Positions 30,186-40,000 of a DNA stretch of 40,000 bases are shown in pieces. The position numbers and the translations under genes are program-made. How positions within the stretch are numbered: the stretch's first letter is position 1; every line of letters starts with the position of its first letter. Source of the stretch: Prorocentrum cordatum (Eukaryota; Sar; Dinophyceae; Prorocentrales; Prorocentraceae); assembly GCA_963575745.1 (NCBI GenBank), contig CAUYUJ010015504.1, positions 793,956 through 833,955 on the forward strand, in the 5' to 3' direction. The notes beneath the pieces are model-generated. The model was not told the origin of the DNA, ran no database searches, and was given only the letters and a program-made list of their open reading frames with translations.

Positions 30186-30950
30186 GATCCTCCTGGCGTG
30201 TTCGAGGCGTGCCTCGCGCCGGGAGCTGCGGCCTGCCGCTGCCGGGGGGGCGGGGGGGGGGCCACGGCGGGGCGCGGCCGAGGGGTGCCGCCGCCCGCTC
30301 CTCGGCCGAGACGCCTCGCGGAAACCGTATGGTCCGATCCGCTCGAGGTCGCGACGTCGGACGATCGATCCGTTCGGGTCGCGAGGAGCGGGCGACCGAC
30401 GAGTCGCTGGCGACCCGAGGCTCTCGCGGGGAGCGGGGAGAACGGGAGAAACAGATGGAACATGTCACCCGAAAGGTCGAGCGGCAGGGGAGTCGGCCCG
30501 AACCCCTCGTGGATGGCAACCGCCGGCTCCGCTGCCACTGTGGAGTGCAAGGGGGGTTACCCGCATGGGGCACGGAGGGGCGCGACATACGAGTAGAGGT
30601 GACCCGTGTTGTGGGAGAGCATGTTCTCTTTCCTTCCACCGGGGGGCCAGGGCGCGCCCGTCGCCCGCGCGCCGGGTGGCTCGAGAGCCTTTGAGAGCCG
30701 CGACAGCGGCGCACAAGGGAGGCGGGGGAGACAAGACAAGAACCGTTGCGAGCCATGGTCCGTTGTCAGCTGGAGCGGATGCCTGCGAAGCGCCTGCTTA
30801 CAGAGCCCCGCAAGGTGGGATTCACGAGGGGCCACCGACGGAGCGAAAGCGAACCAACCGCGCGGTGTGTGCACGCGCCCCACCACCCAACGCAGAGCTT
30901 CGTGGCGCCAAACAGACATCCACCGAAGGCACAGGAGAGCCCCAGATCGA
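30186..30950. other. Unassigned GC-rich DNA
   Basis: Long frames open on both strands here (over 150 codons) show no family motif, are Arg/Gly/Pro-rich and shadow one another, so no gene is called. Confidence 0.5.
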
Positions 30951-31140
30951 ATCGACAAATCGGACCGGCTATCGACGCGAATCGGATCGCTGGAAATCGG
31001 CAGCCGAGTCGGGAAAAGTCCAATCAGCAGACGTCGGCAGGCTAGTAGGCCTCCATTGAAGAATCGGAGTCCAAATCTGAATTCGAAGTCGAATCGGAAT
31101 TGGAGGCCATCGCAATCGAATCGAATCGAATCGGAGGCAC
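30951..31140. repeat. AATCGGA/AATCG degenerate repeat
   Basis: Recurrent AATCGGA, AATCGAATCG and TCGGAATTGG motifs over about 190 bp, AT-richer than the surroundings. Confidence 0.65.
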
Positions 31141-31149
31141 CGAGGTGAA

Positions 31150-31885
31150 CCCTCAAGGCCCCAGTGGCGGTGTTGCGTCTCCCCCACTCAATACAGCGCT
31201 TCGTTGCCCCATGGAGAGCTCCACCGAGGGCCCCAGTGGCGGTGTTCGCATGCGACTCCCCAGCCCACTACAGCTTTTCACTACCCAATGGCAAGTTCAA
31301 CCGAAGGCCCCGGTGGCGGTTTTCGCATACGCCTCCCCCGCCCAGTAGGCGTTTCGCGGTCCCATAGACAGCCCCACCCGAGGCCCCAAAGGCGGTGTTC
31401 GCATGCGTTCCCCCCACTCAGTACAGCGCTGCGCGGCCCCAAAGGGAGCTCCTCCGAAAGCCCCGATGGCGATGTTCGCACGCGTCTCCCCCAATCAATA
31501 CATACAAAGATTCGTGGCCCCATAGGGAGCTCCACCGAAAGCTACAGCGGCGGTGCTCGCATGAGCCTCCCCCACCCAGCACAGCGCGTCGGAGCCCCAT
31601 AGGGAGCTCCATTGAAAGCCCCACCAGCAGTGTTCGCGTGCGTGTCCCCCACCCATTACAGCGCTCCACCGAAGGCCCCGGTGGCGGCGTTCGTATGCGC
31701 CTCCCCCGCCCAGTACAATTTTTCGTGGCCCCGTGGGGAGCCCAACCGAAGGCCCCGATGGCGGTGTCCACACGCATCCCCCGCCCAGTAAGCTCTGCGT
31801 GGCCCCATGGGAGCTCCACCGAAGGCCCCAGTGGCGATGTTCGCGTGCGTCGCCCTCGCCCAGAACAGCGCCTCGTTGCCCCGTA
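31150..31885. repeat. ~76-bp diverged tandem repeat, ~10 units
   Basis: Units contain CCGAAGGCCCC, GTGGCGGTGTTCGCATGCG, CTCCCCC-CCCAGTACAGCGC and CCCCATAGGGAGCTCCA. The GGCGGTGTT landmark falls at about 31166, 31238, 31315, 31391, 31468, 31550, 31628, 31684, 31761 and 31838. A 76-bp period cannot hold one frame, so it is not a repeat protein. Confidence 0.88.
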
Positions 31886-31888
31886 CGG

Positions 31889-32070
31889 CAGGTTCGTGTC
31901 GTGCCGACCCCAGCGTTGGTTTTTGACACCGCAGGGATCATTCAACCTTGAACGATCGGCCGCTGCCGCAACGTCCGATCGTTCAACATCGATCGATTCT
32001 GGGTCGCCGGCGGCGTTCAACCTTGAACGCCCGCGCTGGGGTCGCCGCTGGTCGACACGACGCAAACCTA
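31889..32070. mobile_element. ~180-bp palindromic element, copy 1
   Basis: Outer ends CAGGTTCGTGTCGTGCCGAC and, inverted, TAGGTTTGCGTCGTGTCGAC match at 16 of 20. Inside are near-palindromes GTTCAACCTTGAAC at two places. Left flank CCGTACGG and right flank CCGTAGAG agree at 6 of 8, a possible target duplication. There is no coding capacity. Copies also occur at 35739-35919 and 36398-36899. Confidence 0.7.
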
Positions 32071-32234
32071 CCGTAGAGCCTCAGCGACAGTGCCCGCCTG
32101 GCGGCCCCGCCCCAGGTCGGCACACCCTTCGCATGCGCATGGCCCCCCCATGGGGAGATCTCCCGAAAGCGATACCCGCAACGACGGTGCTAACAACTGT
32201 TTCCGTATGGTTGGGTCCTTCGCCACGAAAACTG

Positions 32235-32445
32235 ACCGATGTCGTACGAGATGGCTTCAAAAGCGCCCGTAAAGCCCCCAAGAGCGCTCAACGAAGGCAC
32301 GAAGAGGAGCCCAAAGAGGGCTCCAAGAGGCGCCCAGAAGAACCTCCAAGGGGCTTCCAAGAGACCCCCGAAGGGACTCAAGAGGAGCACCGAGGCACAC
32401 GAGACGCTCAAAGACGGCCCTGGGCCCGCCAAGATGCTCCCTCAA
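32235..32445. repeat. CCAAGAGG-module repeat, weak third copy
   Basis: Modules such as GGCTCCAAGAGGC, CCAAGAGACCCC and CTCAAGAGGAGC resemble those at 723-1380 and 9535-10008. Module order is not clearly preserved. Confidence 0.4.
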
Positions 32446-32509
32446 CGCATCACGACATCCGAGGAGACTGCAGGAGACATTCAAAAAGGCTTCTGGCTCT
32501 TCTGCTCGT

Positions 32510-32880
32510 CCTTCCTCCTCCTCCTCCTCTTCCTACTCCTCCTCCTCCTCCTCCTCCTCCTCCTCCTCCTCCTCCTCCTCCCCCTCTTGTTCTTCCTCCT
32601 TCTCCGCCTCCTCATCCGCTTACCCCTCCTCCTCCTCCTCCTCCTCTTCCTCCTCCTCTCTCCTCCTTCCTCCTCCCTCCTCCTCCTCCTCCTCCTCCTC
32701 CCCTCTTGTTCTTCCTCCTTCTCCGCCTCCTCATCCGCTTACCCCTCCTCCTCCTCCTCCTCCTCTTCCTCCTCCTCCTCCTCCCCTGCATCCAATCCTC
32801 CTGCTCGCCTTCCTCCTCTCTCTCGTCGTCCTCTTCCTCCACCTTCTTCTTCTTCATCTTCTTCTTCTCCTCCACTCTCG
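32510..32880. repeat. (TCC)n/(CTT)n microsatellite with a duplicated segment
   Basis: About 370 bp of TCC-rich repeat. A block CCCCTCTTGTTCTTCCTCC...CATCCGCTTACCCC appears at about 32580-32630 and again at about 32700-32750, so a ~120-bp section was duplicated. Confidence 0.93.
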
Positions 32881-32958
32881 AACGAGAGCGACTGTCCCCC
32901 ATTCTGCTCCCACGCTTCCATTATCGTCTCAACTGGCCTGGGCGTCGGCTTTGGCTGG

Positions 32959-33330
32959 GCTGGTGGGGATATTTTTTTGTCGCAGCCGCAGGCGAAGGCG
33001 CCAGCGGGTCACAGGCCGGCTCGGGCTACGAGCAGAACTGATTGCCTAGCGCGCGCGCAGGCGACAAAAAGCTGGTGGGGATACTTTTTTGTTGGTCGCG
33101 GCCGCAAGCGAAGGCAGGCGGCGAGAGGGGGTCCGGGGCACGGGCCAGCCTAATTAGCTACTGAGCGACGGCTGGTGGGGATACTTTTTTTGATCTGCGG
33201 CCCGCAAGGAAGAGTCCAGAGGGCGTGTCAATCAGGCTAACTGGGGCACAGAGGCTGGTGGGGATACTTTTTTGTTCTGCGGCCCGCAAGGAAAAGTCCA
33301 GAGGGCGTGGTAACTGGTGGGGATACGCGA
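32959..33330. repeat. GCTGGTGGGGATACTTTTTT repeat, five units
   Basis: CTGGTGGGGATA recurs at about 32959, 33071, 33171, 33253 and 33314. The first four are followed by a T6-T7 run and GC-rich CGCAAGG/CGAAGGC blocks. Spacing is 60-112 bp. TTTT motifs have been proposed as TATA substitutes in dinoflagellate promoters. Whether these act as such is unknown. Confidence 0.8.
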
Positions 33331-33344
33331 AGCGTCAAGAGCTG

Positions 33345-33440
33345 TTGCTGTATGAGGAGGGGGGGAGGAGGAGGAGGAGGCAGGAACATGAGGTAGAGAG
33401 GGGGAGGGGGGAGGAAGCATGGGCGAAGAGGAGGAAGATG
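33345..33440. repeat. G/A-rich GGA repeat
   Basis: Degenerate GGA/GGGGA repeats of about 95 bp, directly after the GGTGGGGATA repeats. Confidence 0.8.
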
Positions 33441-33942
33441 AGGTCGACCCCTCGTCTGCTCCAACTGGGTCCAGATGTTTTCCCTGGCGAGCGCGAGCTT
33501 CGCGTGCGCCCTGCCGACCATCGGGCGTCACAAGCCCGACCTCCCGGCAGAAGAGTGCCCCGCACCTGGCCCGGGGCACGGCCATGGTCGTGGACGTTCT
33601 CCTGGCATCCACCCTGGCGCACGCAGCGACACCTTGGAGGGGTTCGACCAGTTCACCACGTCGTTCGGTTGGCCAAGAAGCTGGTTGTGTAGATGCCCTG
33701 GCTGCCCACCCTGCGGGACGCTGGGGCGCCGATACACCGAATTCGCCCGTTGAAGTCCTTAGCTCCCTGGCCGGCCAAACGACGTGGCGTATGCATCGAG
33801 ACCCTTTGAAAAACGCCGACGTCGGCGTAGTGAGAACGAGGACGAGGAGGGGATATGAGGAGAAGGGGAGAGAGGACTGAAGGGAGGAGTGGGAGACGGG
33901 GGATGAGGACAGGTAGACGAGGGGTGCGGAAAAGGCAGGCGG

Positions 33943-33974
<32 letters not shown>

Positions 33975-35738
33975 AGCCGAGGCTGGAACGAGGAAAGGAG
34001 CGGAGGTGGAGCAGGTGGTAAAAGAGACCCGTGAAGGGTGCGGACGGGATGGCCTGCGGCTGGCCCTGGTCGGCGCCCTGCTTGGGCCGCACCTTCGAGC
34101 CCTGGACGTCCTCTGGGCACGCAGGCGCGGAGGGGAAGTCTGTAACAACACCCCGACAGCAGTCGGCTGGCCGAGCAACTTGTCAACACCCAGACATGCT
34201 GGCGTCGCTGAAAGAAAACAAGACGGACAACTTGTAGCTGGTCCCGTCCTCTAGGGGCCCTCGCCAAGCCCCAAGATCTTGAAGACACGAGTCGCGATGA
34301 AACACTGGCCCTGGGGAACGGTCAGGACTTCTGGGGGCCCAGTATGAAAACATCACGACATCACATGTCTTGGCACACATCCAACCAATGCCCAGGCTGC
34401 TCCCACCCCTCTACCCATATCCCTCCTCACCTTGTGTTGTATCCTTCTAAGCCCGGCGGCAAACGTATTGAGACTGCTCGAGAGAAGCATGAAGCAGATC
34501 ACGTGCAACAAAAAAATAACTGGTCAACGATGCCCGAAACATCGCACACACATGCATCGAACGCAATCACACAACAAAACATCACAATAAGATATGGCAT
34601 CGCAACATCCATTGGCTAATGCGAACGTCTGGCGTACACCGAAGGCACGCGCTCCAGCGACAGCCAAACGTTGGGCTTCACGTTCAGCATTATGCGGCCT
34701 TCGGTGCTTCGGGCCCCACCAGTTGATGGACGGAAGCATTACACACGCGACACACACTCAAAAATGGATGCGCGGCGCAGATATCCACGACCACCGCCTG
34801 GGGAACCGACATCTTGGACCTCGACGGGTGGTGGCGATGGATATTGGCACCAGGGCCCCCGGATATATCCATATCCACTGCCTGCGGAGGTCCCTGAATA
34901 TCGATGCCCGAAGAGTAGTCATGGATGAACCCCGCCTCAAAATGGAACTGGTATCTCGACGTGCACCTCGACAACTCAAGATAGTCTCCAGGCCTCCTCG
35001 TCACGCTTGGGCGCGTATACAAACGCAACATCAGTGCAACACCGAGGGCTCTGGTTGTGAAAGGCGCACTGGAAGCGTGGAGGCTGGCCTGCGGCCGTTT
35101 CACGTGCAGCAGCAACTCGAGGACAAGGAATAGACACACTCTGTGAATGACCAAGAGGAACCCAGGCTTCCTGGGACATCGCATCGACGCATCCCAGAGC
35201 GCAAAGTCTGAAAACCTGCCCGCAACGCACCGCGCCCCCCGTGCCGCTACCCAGTCGACAACGACTGCCGCCATCGTTATGCAAATGGCCCCGCTCCTCC
35301 TTGTGCCCGTCCCTCCGCCCGCATCTGTGCCGGTGGTGTGGACTGTCCTGGCCTCCTGCTCTTCGCCCCAAACAGGAAAGCCTTCGCATATTTGCTGCGA
35401 TGAAAATGGGGTTGGGGAGGAGGGAAAGGGGGGGGTCATAACGCAAAATCCCCGCCACCCACCGTGACAAACGGCTGCTGGACGCACTGCGGCAGTGCCG
35501 GGGACGCACCGGGGGGGGGGGAGACGGCAGCATTACGCTAAGCGACGCTGCGAATCGAGGGGGCTCTGGCCCCCCCTTACACATCCGCCAGCCCTCACAG
35601 CGAGGTGGCAGATGTGCGCGGCAGCGTCACCGGACGCTGCCGAGCACAGCTGGCGCCAGCAGGCGCAGCTGGCTGCCCCGACCCCGACCCAGACCCTCAG
35701 GCTGAACCCCGCCACGTGCTTCCCAGATCCTTTCACGG
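33441..35738. other. Unassigned DNA with a (GAC)n tract
   Basis: A clean (GAC)n run of about ten units lies at 33943-33973. The rest holds open frames on both strands up to about 265 codons, with no family signature and Arg/Pro/Ser bias. No gene is called. An AT-richer stretch lies at about 34340-34620. Confidence 0.5.
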
Positions 35739-35919
35739 CAGGCTCGTGTCGTGCCGACTTCGGCGTGCGTTTCTGACACAGCGAGGATCGCTCAACCTTG
35801 AGCGATCGGCCCTTTCCGAAACGTCAAATTGCTCAACATCGACCGATTCTGAGTCGCCAGCGGCGTTCAACGTTGAACGCCAGTGGCGGGGTCGCCGCCG
35901 GTCGACACGACGCAACCTA
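35739..35919. mobile_element. ~180-bp palindromic element, copy 2
   Basis: Left end CAGGCTCGTGTCGTGCCGAC and right end CGGTCGACACGACGCAACCT match those of copy 1. Inner palindromes TCAACCTTGAGCGATCGG and GCGTTCAACGTTGAACGC are conserved. No convincing target duplication. Confidence 0.7.
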
Positions 35920-36397
35920 CTGTACCTACCACTTGCTGCCCTCCACGCAGTGCAAACACCGTCTACGATCTCATGAACCTGAAGCAGAGTTTGACCATGT
36001 GGCGCAATGAGAATAGCAGCAACATGCAAAGGCATGCGTGAGGATGGCAGGATCACTGTCGAGGACCAGTGCCCTTGTTACTGGACCATGACGCCTTTCT
36101 TCATGGTCACTTGCTGGCTCAATCCAGAACGGCATGGTCGCCCTGCACACATGTTAAGTCTGCAGAGGCACAAGTCGTGAGAGACGACCGACGAGGAAAT
36201 CTGACGATCGGGACTGGGCGTGAGGGGAGAACGCAGAGCATGCCAAGCAGGCAAAAATCCCCCGCAAATCGGACACACCATGGATCCTGGCCGAGTTGCT
36301 GCAATGCCCGCGCTCCCACCTTCGGCGTCCACGTTGGTGATCGAGGCGGGCAGCCACTCCTCCCGGACACGCACGCGAAACGTCCAGGGGGGTATGG
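35920..36397. other. Unassigned DNA
   Basis: No gene, RNA or repeat recognised between palindromic element copies 2 and 3. Confidence 0.5.
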
Positions 36398-36522
36398 CAA
36401 CTTCGCGTCGTGACGACCCCGGTGCCGGTCTCTGACACCGCGTGGATCGTTCAATCATTGTGCAGTCGGCGGCTTCTCGATCGCCAGCTCGTTCCACGTT
36501 GGTCGACTCTGGGCCCCTGGCG

Positions 36523-36687
36523 TTGAGTCGGGCCTGTCTCCCTACAGGCCGATTTTGAACGAAAACTTAAAGGACATACCCCACAAATACACTACAAATG
36601 CTCAAACATGGTCAAAAGATAGTCCCCAGAATGTGTCTGTTGACTATTTTGGAAGAGTCCCCCTGTAGAGGGACAGGCCCGGCTCGA
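36523..36687. mobile_element. MITE family 1, copy D
   Basis: 165 bp. Inverted ends (TTGAGTCGGGCCTGTC and, from the right, TCGAGCCGGGCCTGTC) match at 15 of 18 over the tip. Flanks 36515-36522 and 36688-36695 are both CCCTGGCG, a perfect 8-bp target duplication. The unoccupied equivalent is CGCCGGCG at 32005-32012 in palindromic element copy 1. The interior is AT-rich with no reading frame. Confidence 0.92.
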
Positions 36688-36695
36688 CCCTGGCG

Positions 36696-36838
36696 GCGAA
36701 AAACTAAAAAAAAAAAAACATATCCCGAACATACACCACAAATGCTCAATCATGGTCAAAACATAGTCCCCAGACTATATTTGTTGTTGACTATTTTGGA
36801 AGAGTCCCCCTGTAGAGGGACAGGCCCGGCTCGACCCT
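36696..36838. repeat. Partial tandem duplicate of MITE copy D
   Basis: Repeats the interior and right end of copy D plus its right flank CCCTGGCGGCGAAA, but lacks the left inverted end. It contains an A14 run near 36706. This is best explained as a local segmental duplication after insertion, not a second transposition. Confidence 0.85.
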
Positions 36839-36979
36839 GGCGGCGAAACACACTCAGCGCCCGCGGCGGGCCGCCGCCACGCCGACGCGCCGCGAGCCTG
36901 CCGCAGCGGGCCGCTGCACTGCCGCGCCTGGCCTTCGCGAGGGGCAGCCAGGGCGGAACCCAAACGGTGCCTTTCGCTC

Positions 36980-37082
36980 TCCTCCTCCTCCTCCTCCCTC
37001 CTCCTCCTCCTCTTCCTCCTCCCCCTCCTCCCCCTCCTCCTCCTCCTCCTCCTCCTCCTCCTCCTCCTCCTCCTCCTCCTTC
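36980..37082. repeat. (TCC)n microsatellite
   Basis: About 100 bp of TCC with a few CTT and CCCC interruptions. Confidence 0.95.
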
Positions 37083-39179
37083 GTGTCGTCTTCGCTTTCC
37101 CTCGCTTCTGCCTCGGATCCGCCTCTGCCGCAGAACGAAGCCGAAGCGAAAACGGCCCACGAGGCGACAACGAGCCAAAACGAAGTTGAAGCGCAACGAG
37201 TCGAGTCGAAGCCGAAGAAAAACACCGCTCAGGTCCAGCCCTGGAGGCAGCATCGGACCGGCGTGAGGAGCGTGCCGAGGCAGAGGCCCCGGAGGCTGAG
37301 AATCGGCGGAGGGAGGCGGAGAAGAGCTCTCCTGCCGTGAAGACTGAGAGGACCCGCCTCCTCCAGAATCCGAGCGCCGTGGAACAGACTCAGAAGGGAG
37401 GGGGCAGGGAACGGGAAGGAGCTTGAAGGGAGGGCAGGGGGAGAGGAGGGGGGAAATCCAGGGGGGGGAGGGGTACTTTGCCCGTCGCTCCAGCTCCAGA
37501 TTTCAACAGCACTCCTTGAACTTACTACATACAAGCGCCACCCTGAAGAATGGTGCTGGTAAGCGGTAAGATGAATAACGCGCAACTGCACGATGCATGC
37601 TATACGGATGACACCAACGTAAATTAGGGAGAAGGAACAAGGGAATTGAACATAAAAAACAAAGAGGAAGCGGACACGGAACTAAGTGCCCTTGCTGCGT
37701 CTTCCCGCACCGAACCAGCTTCTACACAAATCCCTGACACCACTTGACGGCTGTGTGGTCTCGCACCCAGTGTGAACAAACCAGTCTCTTCTGCGATCAC
37801 ACATGGAAAATATGCACGTACGACAGGCGTCCACCTTGCAACGGAATGCGGTCTCCAAGTTCCAGCGCGCACAACCAGTAATGTACAAATCAACGGCGCG
37901 GCTCCTTGTGGGTCTCGCTGTAATACTCCACTACCTTGGCGCATACACATGCTGCAACCACCTCACGTCTCACGGGCATGCTACAACACTACCGCATCCA
38001 CATTGTCAAGCAACACGACGGGCTTGGATGAACAGCTTCCGACCCGCATGCCTAATTTTGTGCGAGGCAACCACTCCATCACGCCAGAATTTGGTTCGCC
38101 CCAATTTCCTGGCGCAGAACGGTCAATCATTTCTCCTCTGCGTGTCGAACCATGCCCCGCCGATCTACAGCACCGTGTTTGATTTGCCCCCAAACATACC
38201 GTGCACACTACTCATCCGTGCTTCCACTTCGAAGCAACGGGCACGCGATTCCTCATCTTCGCACGGTGCCCGTCCGTGGGCACTTCGCGGGCCCCGTGCG
38301 CTGACAGGCGGTTCCATTTTTCCGGCTGCTGCCACCCCGTGAGCGCCTGGGGGCGCCCCGTGCGCTGGCTGGCGGCTGAGCCTCGTGCGATGGCTGGCGG
38401 CTATGGACTGCCGATGGTGCATGTTTCGCGCCTCGCGCGCTGGTTGGCGTTCCAGATGCACACACCGATCATACCGCACAGCTTGCACCGAATGGGTTGC
38501 AACAGGCAGCTTGCACTTTACAATATGCACGGTATGCACTTCGCCACGCGGTTTGGAGCACTAAGGCGGCACCACATGCAATGCACAGCATATCCTGCAC
38601 AACAGCTTGCACCACTTAGATTCTCCGTTCCAAAAAATATACCACCCTCCCCCCCCCCGGTTTATCGACTCCCCAGGAATCCATGCAAAACACATATGAA
38701 TCTGACCCACATGTCCATCCGACCTGTGAGTTCATATAATCCCAGCCAGGCCGGCATCGGCACACCCTCGGTTCCCTTGTACTATGCGCGCGCACTCGTT
38801 TATCAAAAATCAGAAATTTCAGAAATCCATCGCAACAAATGACACGAAGTGCACACGCGCGCGTCGTCGCGCGCGCCATCCTTCGAAAACATTCGGTTCC
38901 AGAAGGATTTCAAAATCGAGCGTCCAAAGAACAAGAAAACATGGTTTCGCAACATGGATGTTCAACAAAAGCGCGCGCGCTATTGAGATCTTCAAGAAAA
39001 CCATACGTTTTTTCAACATTTCCAGAAAATGCTACCAAAATGACTTCGCGCGCTCGCATGTCGAAATCGTTCGAACGCCCTTGCGCGCGTGCTGATCCGT
39101 GTCAAATAATACCATGCGGGCCACTCTCGATCGTCTGCCGCGAACGCATTTCGAATACCTTCCAGAACCGGCATCACCG
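37083..39179. other. Unassigned DNA
   Basis: 37100-37250 has CGAAGC/CGAAAA-rich sequence. 37400-37480 has G-rich runs. 38330-38410 has a small CGTGCG-TGGCTGGCGGCT repeat (about 38359 and 38385). 38860-38985 has CGCGCGCG runs. Open frames show no family motif, and no RNA gene was recognised. Confidence 0.5.
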
Positions 39180-39315
39180 ACGCGAAGACGCCGTCATCGT
39201 CGTCGGCGTGATCAGCATCGGCGCCGTCGCTAGCTGCCCCGTCGTCGCTGTCAACATCGTCACCAGCATCGTTACTATCATCATCGTTTCTACCGTTGTC
39301 GCCACCGCGTCGGTG
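39180..39315. repeat. Degenerate (ATCGTC)n trinucleotide repeat
   Basis: Loose ATC/GTC trinucleotides. The minus strand reads as Asp/Gly-rich low complexity. The remainder to 40000 has a (GTGG)n patch near 39390-39407 and nothing else recognisable. Confidence 0.6.
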
Positions 39316-40000
39316 TCGGTCGCGCCAAATTAGCTGGCCGGTGGGATACACTAGCCAACGCCCAGCACTCATCGCAATCGCTCCCGCGGGTGGGTGGGTG
39401 GGTGGGATGATTGCGCGAGCAGTGGGGTTGGCAACTTCACGTTCGGAAAGTGCACTGCTCCCTGTATATGGCACAACACATGTTGCACACACTAGCTGGC
39501 AATTGCCACCCCGCACCCAGGCGAATCCCCACTGCGGGCACTGCGCGTTGCACCTGGTGTCACCCGATGTTGCATTCTCCCTATGAAAACGTCGCGTATG
39601 TGGAAGCATGGTGTCGACCCCTCGTCACTTCTGTGAACGTGCGCGCGTTCGTTTCTCCCGTCAACATGGTTCAAGAACCCCTCGCCAACAATGGAGCAAC
39701 TTCACTACGCGCGCACGTGTCACACTCATGCCAAACATATCAATTTCGCAATTCACTGCTCATGCAAATTTTCTGCTCGAGCGCACTTGCTGCAATCATT
39801 GGACAACATGTGGTTTTAGCACTCGCCCAGATCCCGCATTCTCATCCGACCGCGCGGTTCATCCGCGTCGATTGAGCTTGCGTCCAACGGGCGAACCTAT
39901 ATAACAAATTTCCGGGCGACGGACCCAACCAAATGCAATTGCGAGCGCCGTCGTCGCGGGCGTCGCCTTCGGGGGCATCTTCGCGGGGCCATGAAGCATG

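Larger units (their letters stand above)
36398..36899. mobile_element. ~180-bp palindromic element, copy 3, split by a MITE
   Basis: The left part (36398-36522, starting CAACTTCGCGTCGTGACGAC) and the right part (about 36839-36899, ending GACGCGCCGCGAGCCT) align to the two halves of copies 1 and 2. The break is exactly where the MITE D and E sequences lie. It is the most diverged of the three copies. Confidence 0.68.

Noticed and set aside
30079-31059. 326-codon plus-strand frame
   Set aside because: It begins inside a 24-bp-TIR element and is Arg-rich low complexity, with no recognisable motif.
31395-33041. 548-codon plus-strand frame
   Set aside because: It crosses the 76-bp array, a palindromic element and a TCC tract. 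No domain, only chance openness.
34690-35487. 265-codon minus-strand frame as a host gene
   Set aside because: No family motif, overlapping plus-strand frames of similar quality, and no codon-use contrast that I can see by eye.
36696-36838. Fifth independent MITE insertion
   Set aside because: It lacks the left inverted end and repeats the right flank of copy D, so local duplication explains it better.
1-40000. CRISPR array
   Set aside because: The tandem arrays have no regular repeat-spacer pattern, no cas genes are present, and the sequence is eukaryotic.
1-40000. Dinoflagellate spliced-leader relic marking a retroposed cDNA
   Set aside because: I looked for the 22-nt leader core on the plus strand and did not find it. 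A computed search on both strands would be needed to be certain.

Overview
This window looks like nuclear DNA of a peridinin-type photosynthetic dinoflagellate. The evidence is high GC content, a relic of a chlorophyll a/c light-harvesting (LHC) protein, a Ty1/copia element of the kind common in dinoflagellates, a ubiquitous short SH3-like cassette, and very dense simple and tandem repeats. The species cannot be fixed from the sequence. I see no intact, clearly functional host gene. The coding-like signal is confined to one broken LHC gene and one decayed retrotransposon.

Layout. 1-5.6 kb: pyrimidine-rich DNA, diverged dispersed repeats, a 90-bp satellite of about 29 units (2101-4697), a (TA)n tract and a strong 25-bp hairpin. 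5.6-12.4 kb: long (GGA)n/(TCC)n tracts surrounding the LHC pseudogene (6.8-7.9 kb), a duplicated ~190-bp segment and a first copy of a small inverted-repeat element. 12.4-18 kb: tandem repeats with units of about 155, 12, 73, 48 and 65 bp, with local duplications between them. 18-20.6 kb: a host repeat, a foldback element and a MITE. 20.65-29.03 kb: a complete but dead Ty1/copia element with two LTRs, a primer-binding site, gag, protease, integrase, RT and RNase H, and an unusual C-terminal extension. 29-37 kb: more MITEs, a 24-bp-TIR element, a 76-bp tandem array, three copies of a ~180-bp palindromic element and a TTTTTT-bearing repeat. 37-40 kb: mostly unassigned sequence.

The strongest discovery is a family of about 160-bp, AT-rich MITEs (20293-20450, 29188-29346, 29804-29959, 36523-36687). 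Each has inverted ends with core GTCGGGC and each is flanked by an 8-bp target duplication. Three of the four can be compared with an unoccupied paralogous site in this same window. The copia element also sits inside a host repeat whose related copy lies at 18.2-19.1 kb. The window therefore records layered insertions: a host repeat invaded by a copia element and two MITEs, and a palindromic element invaded by another MITE.
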